Part shown: positions 1-9,901 of the stretch, piece after piece | Layout: the number at the start of each line of letters is the position of its first letter | Position numbering within the stretch: the stretch's first letter is position 1 | Assembly (NCBI GenBank): GCA_963837805.1 | Contig: CAWIOU010000023.1 | Location: 1 to 64,000, forward strand | Source: Bog-756 sp963837805 | GTDB lineage: Bacteria > Actinomycetota > Acidimicrobiia > Acidimicrobiales > RAAP-2 | Reading direction: 5' to 3' | Length of the DNA: 64,000 bases | Position numbers and translations under genes: made by a program | Notes under the pieces: generated by a model | Told to the model about the DNA's origin: nothing | The model's database searches: none | Seen by the model: the letters and a program-made list of their open reading frames with translations, nothing else

Positions 1-473
1 TCAATCTGTTGCACATCCTGGCCACCACCCGAGCCTTCCTCGGCGCCATGACGTCCGCTGGGCGGGGTTCGATCGTCAACGTGCATTCGGTCGAAGGACT
101 GCGCGGCTTCCCCGGGGACCCGGTGTACGCGGCGATGAAGGCGGCGGCCGCGCACTTCACCACCTCCCTCGCCGTCGCCGTGGGGCGGTCAGGAGTCCGA
201 GTCAACGGGATCGGGCCCGACCTCACCCAGTCGCCCCAGGTGGACTACCTCTCGGGCGGAGGGGACGACGACGACATGTGGCCGTCATGGGCGCCGGTGG
301 GCCGGGTCGGCTGGCCCGAGGACCAGGCCCGGGTGGCGCTCTTCCTGGCGTCCGACCTGGCCGGCTACGTCACCGGTCACAACATCCCGGTCGACGGCGG
401 GACCAGAGCCGGTGGAGGGTGGTTCTTCTCACCCCGGGCCGGACGATTCGTCAACCGGCCGCGGTCGCTCTGA
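1..473 (+). CDS. SDR-family NAD(P)-dependent oxidoreductase, C-terminal part (5' truncated by window edge)
   Basis: The reading frame is open from base 3 and ends with TGA at 471-473. It starts with residues NLL-HIL, typical of the helix after the coenzyme-binding half of a short-chain dehydrogenase. The catalytic YxxxK appears as YAAMK about 45 residues in, preceded by the active-site serine strand (SIVNVHS). The C-terminus has the usual family pattern GRxGWPED...VALFLASDLAGYVTGHNIPVDGG. The cofactor-binding Gly-rich N-terminus lies outside the window. Substrate cannot be assigned. It converges on the permease gene at 504 with a 30-base gap. Confidence 0.9.
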   Translation, partial: NLLHILATTRAFLGAMTSAGRGSIVNVHSVEGLRGFPGDPVYAAMKAAAAHFTTSLAVAVGRSGVRVNGIGPDLTQSPQVDYLSGGGDDDDMWPSWAPVGRVGWPEDQARVALFLASDLAGYVTGHNIPVDGGTRAGGGWFFSPRAGRFVNRPRSL

Positions 474-503
474 CCCCGGCAACGGAGCCTCTCGGCCGGC
501 GGG

Positions 504-1464
504 TCACTTCGTCGGCAACTGCTTGAGCACCTCGGGGGGCACCTGATCCTGGACGGCGTCCACCAATCGCTGGGAGCGGGACCGGAGCGACAGGAGCTCC
601 GAATAGCGCTCGTCGTCCCCCTTCATCCCGGAGATGAGCGGTGAATGGGCGATGGAGACGGCCCCGACGAACATGATCAGCAGTGACAGCGCCTCGAGGG
701 GACCGTAGGCACCGGCGGTGCGCAGGTTGTCTCCGAACAGCCCGATGCCGATGGCGATGCTGGCCAACGGGTCGACCAGCACCGAGCGCGGTCTGGGAAG
801 CGGCGATGGGTCCGGCGTGGAATGCGTTCTGGGCCAGAAAGACCGAGCCGACGCCGAAGATCGCCAGGCCGTAGGTCTGCCAGTGGACGAACATGTGGGT
901 CCAATCGGCGGCTACATAATTCCCGACCGTCTTGATCAGCGAGGCGGTGAAGGCGAACCCGACCGCACCCGCCGCCCCGAACATCGCCGCCCGCCACCAG
1001 CGGGGGCCGCGCATGGCCAGCACCACGGCCAACAGGATCACACCCACACAGATCGTCCCGGCGACCAGCCATCCGAGGTTGGTGGGAACGAGGTCTCCTC
1101 CCCCGGGCTGGGCGAAGGCCAGGAACCCGGCCAGTCCGCCGGCCGCGGCCAGGCAGCCGAGCCACTCCCGCAGCCCGATCCGGAACCGGAACCACGTGGC
1201 CAGCAACAGCACCAAAAAGAGCAGTTCGGTGGTGAGGATGGGCTGGACCTGGCTGAGGTCGCCGAGGTGGAGGGCGAACGCCTGGGTCAGGAACGAGGCG
1301 AACATGAACCCGAATCCGAGGAGCCACACCCCCCGCTTCAGCGCGTGGGTCAGCAGACTGAGATGGAGCGTCGACTCGGCCGGCGCATCCTCCACTCCCA
1401 TCCGCTGCAGGATGCTGGTCAGGGCGTTGGCCAACGCGCTGAAGGTGGCCAGGATGTAGACCAT
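504..1464 (-). CDS. DMT/EamA-type multi-pass permease, interrupted by one frameshift
   Basis: Two adjoining frames make one hydrophobic protein. The first (ATG at 1464, MVYILATFSALANAL...) runs to QTAL near 785. The second continues as VLVDPLASIAIGIGLFGDNL... and stops at 504. Removing one G from the GG near 785 joins CTC to GTG-CTG-GTC and restores a protein of about 319 residues with some 9-10 membrane segments. This is the size and layout of drug/metabolite-transporter (EamA-like) permeases of actinobacteria. The hydrophilic tail (residues ~265-319) is predicted cytoplasmic. The substrate is unknown. The single-base disruption is probably an assembly error, since coding quality is intact on both sides. 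Confidence 0.75.
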
Positions 1465-1789
1465 CAGCCCACGATGCCCGGTGTTCCGGCCGCGGCGACG
1501 ACCCGGTCGTCGACGAGGCCGATGGACGCAGTCCCTTCCCACACCCGGCGCTGCTTGTGAAATGAATCACGCATCCGGGACGGTCCCCCCGGCGTCGATC
1601 TGCCTCTTGTGGGCACGGACGACCGCGCCTGCTGAGAACTGACCATGTCGCCTCGCTCGAACCAGTGGCACCCCTCGCTCACCACGATAATCGCGGAGCC
1701 GGCCAGGCCACGCACCCCGCCCGGTACCCCTCGCCTCCGGCGCCGGGATCGCCGACTGACCGTCGAGCAGGCCGCGGTGGTGGAGCCGC

Positions 1790-3353
1790 TCAGGTGGGGA
1801 CGGCCCCGACCACGTTGTCCACGTTGACCCCGAGGCCGGGGAGCGATCCCTCGTTGAAGGCGTCCCCGAAGCTGAACACGCCCCCGTCCCTCCCGATCAG
1901 GTTGTAGCCCCGGCTGTCGGGCGAGACCACGATGCCCACGATGTTGTCCACGGCCACCCCGAGGGAGGGGAGGTCGCCGAAGCTGGCGGCGTCGCCGTAG
2001 GCGGTGACGGCCCCGTCGGCCCCCACCACCCAGTAGCCGCCCCCGTCGTGGGTGGCGGTGATGGCCACCGCCCCGGCCGGCCCGTTGCCGAAGTAGTGGG
2101 CGTCCCCGAAGGCGTAGACCGAGCCGTCCGATCCCACCAGCCAGTACCCGTTGTCGTCGGAGGTGGCGGCGATGCCGGCGATGTCGTCGACGTGGATGCC
2201 CACCCCGGGCAGCGAGTTCTCGAAGGGGGCGTGGAAGCTGAACACCCCGCCGTCCCGGCCCACCAGGAAGTAGCCCCGGTCGTCGAGGGTGGGCACGATG
2301 CCCACGATGTCGTCGACCCGGACCCCGATGCCGGGCAGCGAGTTGGCGAAGGGGGCGTGGAAGGCGAACACCCCGCCGTCCGCCCCGACCAGGAAGTAGC
2401 CGTTGTCCCGGGCCGTGGGCACGATCCCGGTGATGTCGTCCACGCTGATGCCGAGGCCGGGCAGCGAGCCGTAGAAGCCGCCGCCGAAGACGAAGACCCC
2501 GCCGTCCGAGCCGACCAGGTCGTAGCCGGGCGGCGACCGATAGGTGACGGTGAAGGATCGCTGCCACGATACGACCGGGATAGGCGATGACGTCACCGGC
2601 GCCGTCGGCCATCTGGACCGGGTTGAGGACAACCGACCGGCGGGACACGGCGCCGTAGGTGACGTCGGTGAACCGGGCCGTCGAGAAATCGGCCAGCGTC
2701 AGGACCTGGCCGGTGCTGGCCGAGGTGGGCGCCTCCTCGATCCATTCGGCGGAGGTGCCCGGTCCGCTGTAGCCGACCGGGACGGAGATGCTCTCATGCC
2801 TGGTGGTGTCGGCGATGGCGATCGTCCAGGTGCCGGGCGAGTCGGAGACGATCGATGCGCTCATCTCGTCGCCCGGCGACACCGGGCCGATCTCTTGCGC
2901 CGGTTCGGGCAGGATCTCCACCCAGGCGAAGTAGCTGGCCCCACCACGGGAGATGTCCTGGGCGGTACCGGTCTGGATCAGCGATCGGTTGTCCACGCCG
3001 TCGATCCCGATCCACGTGGCCGACTGCCCGTTGACCGTCGAGGATCCGACGCTCGGGACCCTCCACTCCGCCTTCACGCTCGTGAACTTCGATCCGGTGG
3101 CGATGTACCCGGACCAATTCCGCGACAGCGCCGTGGACACGGCCCCGACGGCGCGGGGCCGGTGACCCGGCATCAACTGCAGGGGTGCCGAATGCGCTGG
3201 GCCCGATGCCGGGGTCAGGGTCCGGCCCCATCCCGTCCCTGCCGCCGGCGCCGGCACGCCGGCATGGGCGCCGGTGGCCACGGTGAGCGAGGCGACACTC
3301 GTGATCACCAACACGGCCAGCACCGTCACTGATCGTCTTCGTGATTGGGACAC
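1790..3353 (-). CDS. Secreted G1-family (eqolisin-like) peptidase with six C-terminal 42-residue repeats; one frameshift
   Basis: The chosen GTG at 3353 has a GGAGG five bases upstream and gives a signal peptide (RRRS, then VLAVLVITSVASLTV, then AxA cleavage). The catalytic domain follows: NWSGYIATG, ATWIGIDG, LIQTGTAQ and SAEWIEEAP, where Q and E fit the Gln/Glu dyad of glutamic peptidases. After a frameshift near 2576 (an extra C in TATCCCGG) come six repeats of the form GY-x-LVG-x-DGGVFSFG-x-A...GSLPGLG-x-x-VDDI-x-GIV, each about 42 residues, suggesting a propeller-like module. Expected location is outside the membrane. Catalysis is inferred from family motifs. The repeat module probably binds a surface or substrate. 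Total is about 520 residues after repair. Confidence 0.8.
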
Positions 3354-3461
3354 CTGACCTCCGGTCCTTGCCGACACTCGGCCGGTGACGGTGGGCTCGA
3401 GGCAGGCCGGGAACCCCGATGGGGCCAGTGTAGGTCCCCGGTCGGCCGCCCCGGGATCGGA

Positions 3462-5294
3462 TCACTCGACCAGGAACCCACCGGATTGGTGCTGCCACAG
3501 CCTCCCGTACAGCCCGCTCCGGTTGCCCAACAGGTCCCGATGAGTTCCCTCCTCGACGATCCTTCCCTGGTCGAGGACCACGATGCGATCCATGTGGGCA
3601 ATGGTGGAGAGCCGGTGGGCGATGACGATGGCGGTCGTCTCCTCCATCAGCCGCCACAGCGCCTCCTGGACGAGAAACTCGGATTCGGAGTCGAGCGCCG
3701 AGGTGGCCTCGTCCAGCACCAGGATGCGGGCGTGCTTGGCCATGGCCTGGGCGATGGCCACCCGTTGCCGTTGTCCCCCGGACAGCTTGAGGCCCCGCTC
3801 GCCCACCACGGTGTCGTACCCGTCGGGCAGCGCGTAGACGAACTCCTCGACGTGGGCCGCTTTGCCCACCGTGTGCACGATCTCGTAGTCCACGATCGGC
3901 CTGCGCCGACCCGGTCCGTCCCGGTCGTCCTCGGACCCCATCCCGTAGCAGATGTTCTCGGCGATGCTCCGATGGAGCAGCTGGGGATCCTGGGGAACGT
4001 AGGACACGTTGCGACGCAGGGAGGCGAAGGTGACCCCGGTGATGTCCTGGCCGTCGACCAGGATCTGGCCGCTGCCCACGTCCATGAACCGGAGCAGGAG
4101 CTTCGACAGGGTGGACTTCCCCGACCCCGACGGACCCACCAGGGCGACGTGCTCGCCGGGAGCGACCCGGAGGGTCAGGTCATCGAACAGGGAGCTGCCC
4201 GGTCGGTAGCCGAAACCGATCCCGCGGAAGTCCACCTTCCCCTGGGGCACCCGGAGCTCTTCGGCCATCGGGACCTCGACGATCTCGACCTCGGCGCCGG
4301 CAATGGCGGTGAACTTGGCCGCTCGTCCCAGCGAGCGGGCGAAGGACCGCAGATGCTCGAACGACTGTTGCAGGCTGATCGCCACCTGGGCCGAGTAGTA
4401 GAGGATGAGGTAGAGCGCGGCGGTCGAAGCCCAATGGTGGACGGCCATGGTCGTGCCGGCGATCAGCGCCAGCAGGGTGCCCACCACGATCGACGTCTCC
4501 AGTTGCAGCTGGGTTCGCATGAAGATGGAACGGGCCCGCAGGTCGGCACCGACCGACTCGCGCATCAGGTCCTCGACCCGGTCTCGCTCCTGGGGTTCGG
4601 CGGCCGCCGTCCGCACCGCCATCAGGTTGGTGACCGTGTCGGCCACCACACCGGTCGCTTTGGAGTGGTGGTTCTCGAACAGCTCGGAGGCGGCCCGCAC
4701 CAGGCGGAGGCGCTTGACGATGACCACGACGAACAAGCCGACCATGACCAGAAGGGCGAGGGCGGCGGGCCAGGCGAAGACGGCGAGTACCACGATGGCC
4801 GACAGGACGACGACGGCCACCGGGAGCAGGCCCCACGACGCCACGTCGACCATCTCGACGAAGGCCCACGAGAAGTTGCCCAGCGAGGAGATGACCTCGC
4901 CGGCCGGATGGTCCATGTGCCAGCGGTAGCTGAGCTTCAGCAGATGTTCGTACCCGTTGTTCACGCCCTGGGCGAAGGCACGGACACAGGCACCCCATTC
5001 GAACCAGCCCGCCACCCGCCACAGGCCCATGCCGATGAGGCCGGCCACCGCGTAGGTCAGCAGGAGCGGGCCGAACGTCCGCCACTCGCCGGCCACCGTC
5101 GACGACGGCAGGGCGGCGACACGGCTGAGGATGGACGCGAAGATCAGCGGGCAGGCGATGTCGGCCACCACGACGGCCAGGACCATGACCACCCAGGAGA
5201 AGATGAGTTGCCGCTTCTGGCCCTCGACCTGCTCCCAGCAGAAGGAGATGGTGTCGAGGGCTGAGGCGGATGGGAAATCAGAGAGATCGGACAC
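3462..5294 (-). CDS. ABC transporter, fused permease/ATP-binding exporter
   Basis: The 610-residue protein has an N-terminal six-helix transmembrane domain (roughly residues 25-320) and a C-terminal ATPase (roughly 360-600). The ATPase shows Walker A GPSGSGKST, a Q-loop in SYVPQDPQLL, the signature LSGGQRQR, Walker B ILVLDEATSALD and an H-loop histidine in IVIAHRLST. All catalytic elements are intact, so it should work as a homodimer or as half of a heterodimer. The cargo is unknown; lipid or drug export are family possibilities. GTG at 5294 is supported by AAGGAA eight bases upstream. It lies alone between the G1 peptidase and a 400-base gap. Confidence 0.93.
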   Translation of the reverse strand: MSDLSDFPSASALDTISFCWEQVEGQKRQLIFSWVVMVLAVVVADIACPLIFASILSRVAALPSSTVAGEWRTFGPLLLTYAVAGLIGMGLWRVAGWFEWGACVRAFAQGVNNGYEHLLKLSYRWHMDHPAGEVISSLGNFSWAFVEMVDVASWGLLPVAVVVLSAIVVLAVFAWPAALALLVMVGLFVVVIVKRLRLVRAASELFENHHSKATGVVADTVTNLMAVRTAAAEPQERDRVEDLMRESVGADLRARSIFMRTQLQLETSIVVGTLLALIAGTTMAVHHWASTAALYLILYYSAQVAISLQQSFEHLRSFARSLGRAAKFTAIAGAEVEIVEVPMAEELRVPQGKVDFRGIGFGYRPGSSLFDDLTLRVAPGEHVALVGPSGSGKSTLSKLLLRFMDVGSGQILVDGQDITGVTFASLRRNVSYVPQDPQLLHRSIAENICYGMGSEDDRDGPGRRRPIVDYEIVHTVGKAAHVEEFVYALPDGYDTVVGERGLKLSGGQRQRVAIAQAMAKHARILVLDEATSALDSESEFLVQEALWRLMEETTAIVIAHRLSTIAHMDRIVVLDQGRIVEEGTHRDLLGNRSGLYGRLWQHQSGGFLVE

Positions 5295-5694
5295 GAGGGA
5301 GTTCCTTGTGAAGGGGGCGAACGGGGTGTCGAGCAGGAGAGCGTCCCACCGGCCACGGACCCGGGCCTACGAATGGATCGGATGCGATCCCGGCAGCGGG
5401 TGCCTGGTGATCGAAGGGACGGATCGGCGGAGGTCCGCCGATCGGACTAGTCGAGCTGGCCGGATACTCCGCGCACGGGCTCGACGGTCACGGCGTAGCG
5501 CCGGGGACCACCGCGGGGGTCGGGACGGGCGATGTCGATGCCGGATCCGCGACCGCCGTGGCGGCCCTGCCCATCCCTGTCTGGTTCGATGCCATCGTCC
5601 CTCCTCTCCGTGATCCCATGACCCGGAACCCGGGCCGGAAGAAATGCTATCCCACCCGGACGGCCGGTGGGACGGGACCCCCGGGTGGACCGGA
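5295..5694. other. 400-base gap between ABC exporter and phosphofructokinase
   Basis: This holds the leader of the ABC exporter gene (minus strand) and, further on, a possible mini-gene at 5488-5595. I find no tRNA-like fold, repeat or convincing terminator hairpin. Antisense frames across it are compositional shadows. Confidence 0.5.
5488..5595 (-). CDS. Possible 35-residue ORF with strong ribosome binding site
   Basis: ATG at 5595 is preceded by GGAGAGGAGG at near-ideal spacing, which is why it is listed. The frame reads MASNQTGMGRAATAVADP... and ends at 5488. The neighbouring frame down to 5447 encodes a more polar, protein-like tail (RRYAVTVEPVRGVSGQLD), so a one-base error could make a real protein of about 50 residues. 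No family is recognised. Confidence 0.25.
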   Translation of the reverse strand: MASNQTGMGRAATAVADPASTSPVPTPAVVPGATP

Positions 5695-6720
5695 CTACCC
5701 GAAGAACACCTCGGCCTCGGCGTAGAGCTCGGGGGACACCAGCTTGAGCCCGGCGGTCGCCTCGGCCAGCGGTACCAGGTCGATGTCGGTCCCGTGCAGG
5801 GCCACCATCTGCCCGGTCTGGCCACTGTGCAGCGCGTCGACGGCGTGGAGTCCGAACCTGGTGGCCAGCACCCGGTCGAACGCGGTCGGGCTGCCGCCGC
5901 GCTGGACGTGGCCGAGCACGGTTGCCCGGGCCTCCTTCCCGGTCCGCCGGGCGATCTCGACCTCCAGCAGGGCGCCGATGCCGGTGAGGCGGACGTGACC
6001 GAAGGCATCGACCTCGCCGGACCGGGCCGGCAGCGTCCCTTCGACGGGGACGGCCCCTTCGGCCACCACCACGATGGGCGCATAGTGACTGGCGAACCGG
6101 TGCTCGATGAACGCGCACACGTTCTCGATGTGGAACGGGCGTTCGGGGATGAGGATCACGTTGGCCCCCCCGGCGACGCCGGCATGCCAGGCGATCCAGC
6201 CGGCATGGCGTCCCATCACCTCGACGATCAGCACACGGTGATGGCTCTCGGCCGTCGTGTGGAGGCGGTCGATGGCCTCAGTGGCGATCATCACCGCGGT
6301 GTCGAATCCGAAGGTGTAGTCGGTGGCGCCGAGGTCGTTGTCGATGGTCTTCGGCACCCCCACCACCGGGAGCCCGGTGGCGGCCAGCCTGGTGGCCACA
6401 CCGAGGGTGTCCTCGCCACCGATGACGACCAGCCCGTCGACCCCCAGGCGGTTCACCGTGTCGAGGACCCGGCGCTCGCCGTCCGGGCTGCTGTACGGGT
6501 TGGTCCGGCTGGATCCGAGGATGGTGCCGCCCCGAGGCAGGATGCCCCGCACGGCGGCGACGTCCAGCGGCATCACGTCCCCTTCCAACGGGCCGCGCCA
6601 GCCATCCCGGAAGCCCACGAAGTCATCGCCGTGGATCTGCACGCCCTTGCGCACCACCGCCCTGATCACCGCGTTGAGTCCGGGGCAGTCACCGCCTCCG
6701 GTCAGTACGCCGATCCGCAT
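5695..6720 (-). CDS. pfp: 6-phosphofructokinase, pyrophosphate-dependent type
   Basis: The 341-residue protein has the complete phosphofructokinase fold: the TGGGDCPGLN loop at 7-16, GGEDT at 101-105, PKTIDND at 123-129, the MGRHAG substrate motif and GHVQRGGSP. In E. coli numbering, which applies here without offset, position 104 is Asp and 124 is Lys. In the family Gly104/Gly124 marks ATP-dependent enzymes and Asp104 plus Lys124 marks PPi-dependent ones, so this should phosphorylate fructose-6-phosphate reversibly with PPi. The ATG at 6720 sits six bases after a TACGCT box, which supports a leaderless start and rules out the longer upstream reading. Confidence 0.9.
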   Translation of the reverse strand: MRIGVLTGGGDCPGLNAVIRAVVRKGVQIHGDDFVGFRDGWRGPLEGDVMPLDVAAVRGILPRGGTILGSSRTNPYSSPDGERRVLDTVNRLGVDGLVVIGGEDTLGVATRLAATGLPVVGVPKTIDNDLGATDYTFGFDTAVMIATEAIDRLHTTAESHHRVLIVEVMGRHAGWIAWHAGVAGGANVILIPERPFHIENVCAFIEHRFASHYAPIVVVAEGAVPVEGTLPARSGEVDAFGHVRLTGIGALLEVEIARRTGKEARATVLGHVQRGGSPTAFDRVLATRFGLHAVDALHSGQTGQMVALHGTDIDLVPLAEATAGLKLVSPELYAEAEVFFG

Positions 6721-6726
6721 CACGTG

Positions 6727-6732
6727 AGCGTA
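6727..6732 (-). promoter_or_regulatory. Leaderless-type -10 box (TACGCT) for the phosphofructokinase gene
   Basis: TACGCT on the minus strand is followed by six bases and then the ATG at 6720. It fits the TANNNT pattern seen before many starts in this window. No good -35 match is visible. Confidence 0.55.
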
Positions 6733-6776
6733 CCCATGGCCGAGCGGCGGGGCCGCCCGGCAAGACGGGGCTCGGA

Positions 6777-7733
6777 TCAGTCGAGTGTCACCCCGTAGAC
6801 CAATTCGCCGGCGGCGTCGACGTCGTAGATCTCGATCCCGTCCTCGACGTGGGCGGCGTCGGCCCCGAGGGCGACGGCGATCTTGTTGAGCGCGTTCTTG
6901 GTCACGTCGAGCACGATCTCGACGCCCTGCTCCGGCGAAGCCAGCCGGGCCAGGTCGCGGGCGGGCACGTCGAGACGGCCCGGGGTCCAGATCATGGCGT
7001 CGGTGAAGGCCAGGGCGGCCTTCTGGACGGGTTCGAGGCCGGGGCCGTCCCTGTACTCGTCCACCTGGACGAACAGGTCCTCGTCGGCGCCGGCCACCAG
7101 CGCCGGACGGCTCCGTAACGACTGGCACAGCCGGCACCGGTGCTGGCGGGCCCCTCGGAGTCGGATGAGCTCGGAGGTGATCGGGTCCAAGGCGTCGAGC
7201 CGGAGAACCTCCCGGATGAAACGGCCGAGCGCGTCCCAGATGGGCGTGTCCGTCGAACCACTCCTCGGGTCCACCTCTGGGGAAGGGCCCGGATCGGCAC
7301 GCCCAGCACCGGCCAGCGCGTCGAGGGCGGCACGGGTACGGGGCACGAAGTCCATGACGAAGACCACGGCGGTGAAGGTGGCGGCCTGATCACCGAGGAG
7401 CCGGAACACATCGCTCCGCTGCCCGTCGGTGATCGAGGAGACATCGATGCTGAATTGGAGGGCGAAGTCGAGGAGAGTCCGGTCCGGGGCGGTCAGTGTG
7501 TCGGCCGGCCGGGGGGCGCCACCGGCGGGGCCGGGCCGGCGCCCCTCGGGCTGCCCCGCAGAGACGGCCAACGGGCGCAGGCCGTGCTGTTCCGCGCCCA
7601 TGACGTCGACCAGCTCGATCAGTTCGAGGTGTTGGGATCGGGCGGCCTCGCTCCACGCCGCCGCCTTCACCTCGCCGAGGGCCCGGGAGACGACCGGCAC
7701 GATGCGGGCCAACTCCCCGTAGCCGTTGGTCAC
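6777..7733 (-). CDS. Carboxymuconolactone-decarboxylase/AhpD-like protein
   Basis: The C-terminal half contains LIRLRGARQHRCRLCQSLRS, matching the AhpD-type CxxC motif in which two cysteines and a nearby histidine do redox chemistry. The rest is helical, as in this superfamily, and includes a long N-terminal extension of about 150 residues. GTG at 7733 is preferred over the longer frame to 7835 because a TAAGGT box lies seven bases upstream of it. The gene is divergent from the LLM oxidoreductase at 7829. A peroxidase or disulfide-reductase role is a family inference; no substrate is evident. Confidence 0.72.
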   Translation of the reverse strand: MTNGYGELARIVPVVSRALGEVKAAAWSEAARSQHLELIELVDVMGAEQHGLRPLAVSAGQPEGRRPGPAGGAPRPADTLTAPDRTLLDFALQFSIDVSSITDGQRSDVFRLLGDQAATFTAVVFVMDFVPRTRAALDALAGAGRADPGPSPEVDPRSGSTDTPIWDALGRFIREVLRLDALDPITSELIRLRGARQHRCRLCQSLRSRPALVAGADEDLFVQVDEYRDGPGLEPVQKAALAFTDAMIWTPGRLDVPARDLARLASPEQGVEIVLDVTKNALNKIAVALGADAAHVEDGIEIYDVDAAGELVYGVTLD

Positions 7734-7740
7734 AGTCAGC

Positions 7741-7746
7741 ACCTTA
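7741..7746 (-). promoter_or_regulatory. Leaderless-type -10 box (TAAGGT) for the AhpD-like gene
   Basis: TAAGGT on the minus strand stands seven bases before GTG 7733. It decides this start over in-frame alternatives upstream. Confidence 0.5.
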
Positions 7747-7828
7747 CCGTCAGCCGGAGGGTCGGCGGCGGTGGACCAGCCGGCATCGGCCCGAGCACCG
7801 TCCGGGCCAAATGATGCAGGATGAGACC

Positions 7829-8776
7829 ATGGCACACGATCGCAAATTCCGATTTGCCGCGCAGCTGGGCAAGGCCCCGGAGGGCACGGCCCGCTCGTGG
7901 GCCGATCAGGCGCGCCGCGCCGAGGCGCTCGGCTACTCGACGCTGTTCATGCCCGATCACTTCGGCGACCAACTGGCCCCGGTTCCTGCGCTGGCCGCGG
8001 TTGCCGCCGCCACCACCACCCTGCACATGGGATCCCTCGTCTTCGGCAATGACTACCGGCACCCGGTCAATCTGGCCAAGGAGGCGGCCACCCTCGACGT
8101 CCTCAGCGACGGCCGGTTCGAGCTGAGTCTCGGTGCCGGATGGATGAAGACCGACTACGAGGAGGCCGGCATCACCTACGACACGCCGAGGGTCCGCGTG
8201 GAGCGGTTCGAGGAGGCGGTGACGGTGGTCCAGGGCCTGCTCCGGACCGAGGGCCCCTTCTCCTTCGACGGCACCTACTACCAGGTCGGCGACCACACCC
8301 TCTTGCCGCGCCCGGTGCAACGGCCCGGCCCGCCGCTCATCATCGGTGGCGGCGGCCAGCGGGTACTCACCTTCGCCGCACGCCACGCCGACATCGTCAG
8401 CATCAACGTCAACCTCCGAGAGGGCACCGGCGGGGCGGAGACGGCTCCGAACGCATCTCCGGAGCGGACCCGCGAAAAGGTGAGGTGGGTGAAAGAGGCC
8501 GCGGGGAACCGCTACGACGATCTGGAGCTCAATGCCCTCATCGGGTTCGTCATGATCACCGATGACGCCACCGGGATCGCCGACGCCATGGCCCCGCATT
8601 TCGGGATCGAGCCGGCGGAGGCCCTTCACATCCCGTTGGCCCTTCTCGGCACGCTCGACGAGATGGTCGAGGAGCTCCAGTGGCGACGCGAGGAGTACGG
8701 CATCTCGTACTGGTCGATCGAGGCCGACAGTTGGGAGGCACTCGGCCCCGTGGTCTCGAAACTGTCGGGCACGTGA
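7829..8776 (+). CDS. LLM-class F420-dependent oxidoreductase (TIGR03621-like)
   Basis: The 315-residue TIM-barrel protein has the luciferase-like order: FMPDHFGDQLAPVPALA near the N-terminus, the LSDGRFELSLGAGW strand, RPVQRPGPPLIIGGGG and a C-terminal GTLDEMVEELQWRREEYGISYW. These match the F420-binding LLM subfamily in actinobacteria. It should use reduced coenzyme F420 on an unknown substrate in the cytoplasm. The ATG at 7829 starts MAHDRKFRFA; two upstream ATGs (7811, 7814) are possible but lack a site. The stop overlaps the next gene's GTG (GTGA at 8773), so the two are translationally coupled. Confidence 0.88.
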   Translation: MAHDRKFRFAAQLGKAPEGTARSWADQARRAEALGYSTLFMPDHFGDQLAPVPALAAVAAATTTLHMGSLVFGNDYRHPVNLAKEAATLDVLSDGRFELSLGAGWMKTDYEEAGITYDTPRVRVERFEEAVTVVQGLLRTEGPFSFDGTYYQVGDHTLLPRPVQRPGPPLIIGGGGQRVLTFAARHADIVSINVNLREGTGGAETAPNASPERTREKVRWVKEAAGNRYDDLELNALIGFVMITDDATGIADAMAPHFGIEPAEALHIPLALLGTLDEMVEELQWRREEYGISYWSIEADSWEALGPVVSKLSGT

Positions 8777-9901
8777 TCGTCGAGGCCGGTGCCGGTGAGC
8801 CGGCGGCGGCCGCCGGAGAAGGCCGGCTCGCTCTCGAGGGATGGCGCCTGGTCCGTCAGATGCTCGACGATCTCACCGCGGCCCTGGTGAGCGAGGCCGA
8901 GTCCGAGCTGGAGCTGCTCGACGGGCTCCGGGTGCTGGGCCGGGCCACCGCCCTGTGCTCGGAGCTGTCCCTCGATGTCGACCCCGCCGCTCCCTGGTTC
9001 TTCGACATGAACACCGAGGCGCGGCACATCGGCGGGCCGGCTCCGGACGGGGAGTACCTCCTGGCCATGATCGACGGCCGCCACCGGTACCGGATCCGCG
9101 GTGTGCGGGGAACCTCGGCCTACCTCGGCTTCCAGGTACTGGCCGGAGTGGGACTGACTCCGAGGCGCATGGCGGCCTACGTCTCGGACACCGACCTGGC
9201 CCTCGGTGACGACGGGTCGTTCGCCTTCGTGCTCGCCGCCGAGCAGCCGACGGCAGCCGGAGCTGGGTGCCGATCCCTGGATCGCCATCCCGAACGATGC
9301 GTCCGGTATCGTCGTCCGGCAGTATCTGGCCGACCGGTCGGTCGAAGTCGCGGCCGACCTGGCCATCGAGCCGCTGGATCGGCCACCGCCCCCGGCGGCG
9401 CCCGACGACGCCCTCCTCGGCGAGCAGCTGACCGGTATGGCGTGGACGATCGCCAAACTGACCACCCTGCACCGTTCCATCCGACCGGAGCTGCTGGACA
9501 TGCCCAACCGGCTCATCACGGCCGAGGCGGACGAGCTCGGGTCAGCGGACACCACGCCGGACAACCTGTACATGATGGGCACCTTCCGTCTCGACGACGA
9601 CGAGTCGCTGCTCATCGAGATCGAGCCGCCGGATTCGCGGTACTGGAGCGTGACCTTGGAGAACATCTGGCACGAGTGCATCGAGCCGCGTCGCCGGCAG
9701 AGCCATCTGACCAACGCCACCGTCGTCGCGGGGGCGGACGGCAGGGTGCAGATGGTGGTGGCGGCGACCGATCCGGGTCTCGGGAACTGGCTCGACACCG
9801 GTGGCCGACGCCGGGGATTCGTGACCATCCGGTGGCTCGACAAACCCGAGGCCCCGGTCGTCTCCTGCCGGGTCGTGAAACTCGACCGGCTCCCGCGGTG
9901 A
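8773..9901 (+). CDS. DUF1214-containing protein, interrupted by one frameshift
   Basis: GTG at 8773 overlaps the upstream TGA. The first frame gives a helical N-terminus and a beta-rich part with PWFFDMNTEARHIGG and GEYLLAMIDG. A one-base insertion between about 9240 and 9270 moves the frame to ELGADPWIAIPNDASGIVVRQY and on to TPDNLYMMGTFRLDDDESLLIEIEPP..YWSVTLENIWHECIEPRRRQSHLTNA, the characteristic DUF1214 region, ending at 9901. Repaired length is about 375 residues. Function is unknown; these proteins often lie in lipid or steroid operons, and here it sits between an LLM oxidoreductase and a sulfotransferase. Confidence 0.75.

Noticed and set aside
718..1560. Plus-strand ORFs across the DMT permease
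   Set aside because: Low-complexity antisense of a hydrophobic minus-strand gene with no domain or ribosome binding site.
3345..5264. Long plus-strand ORF (639 codons) opposite the ABC transporter
   Set aside because: Composition is an Asp/His/Gly-rich shadow of the real gene's codons; the minus-strand protein has every ABC motif.
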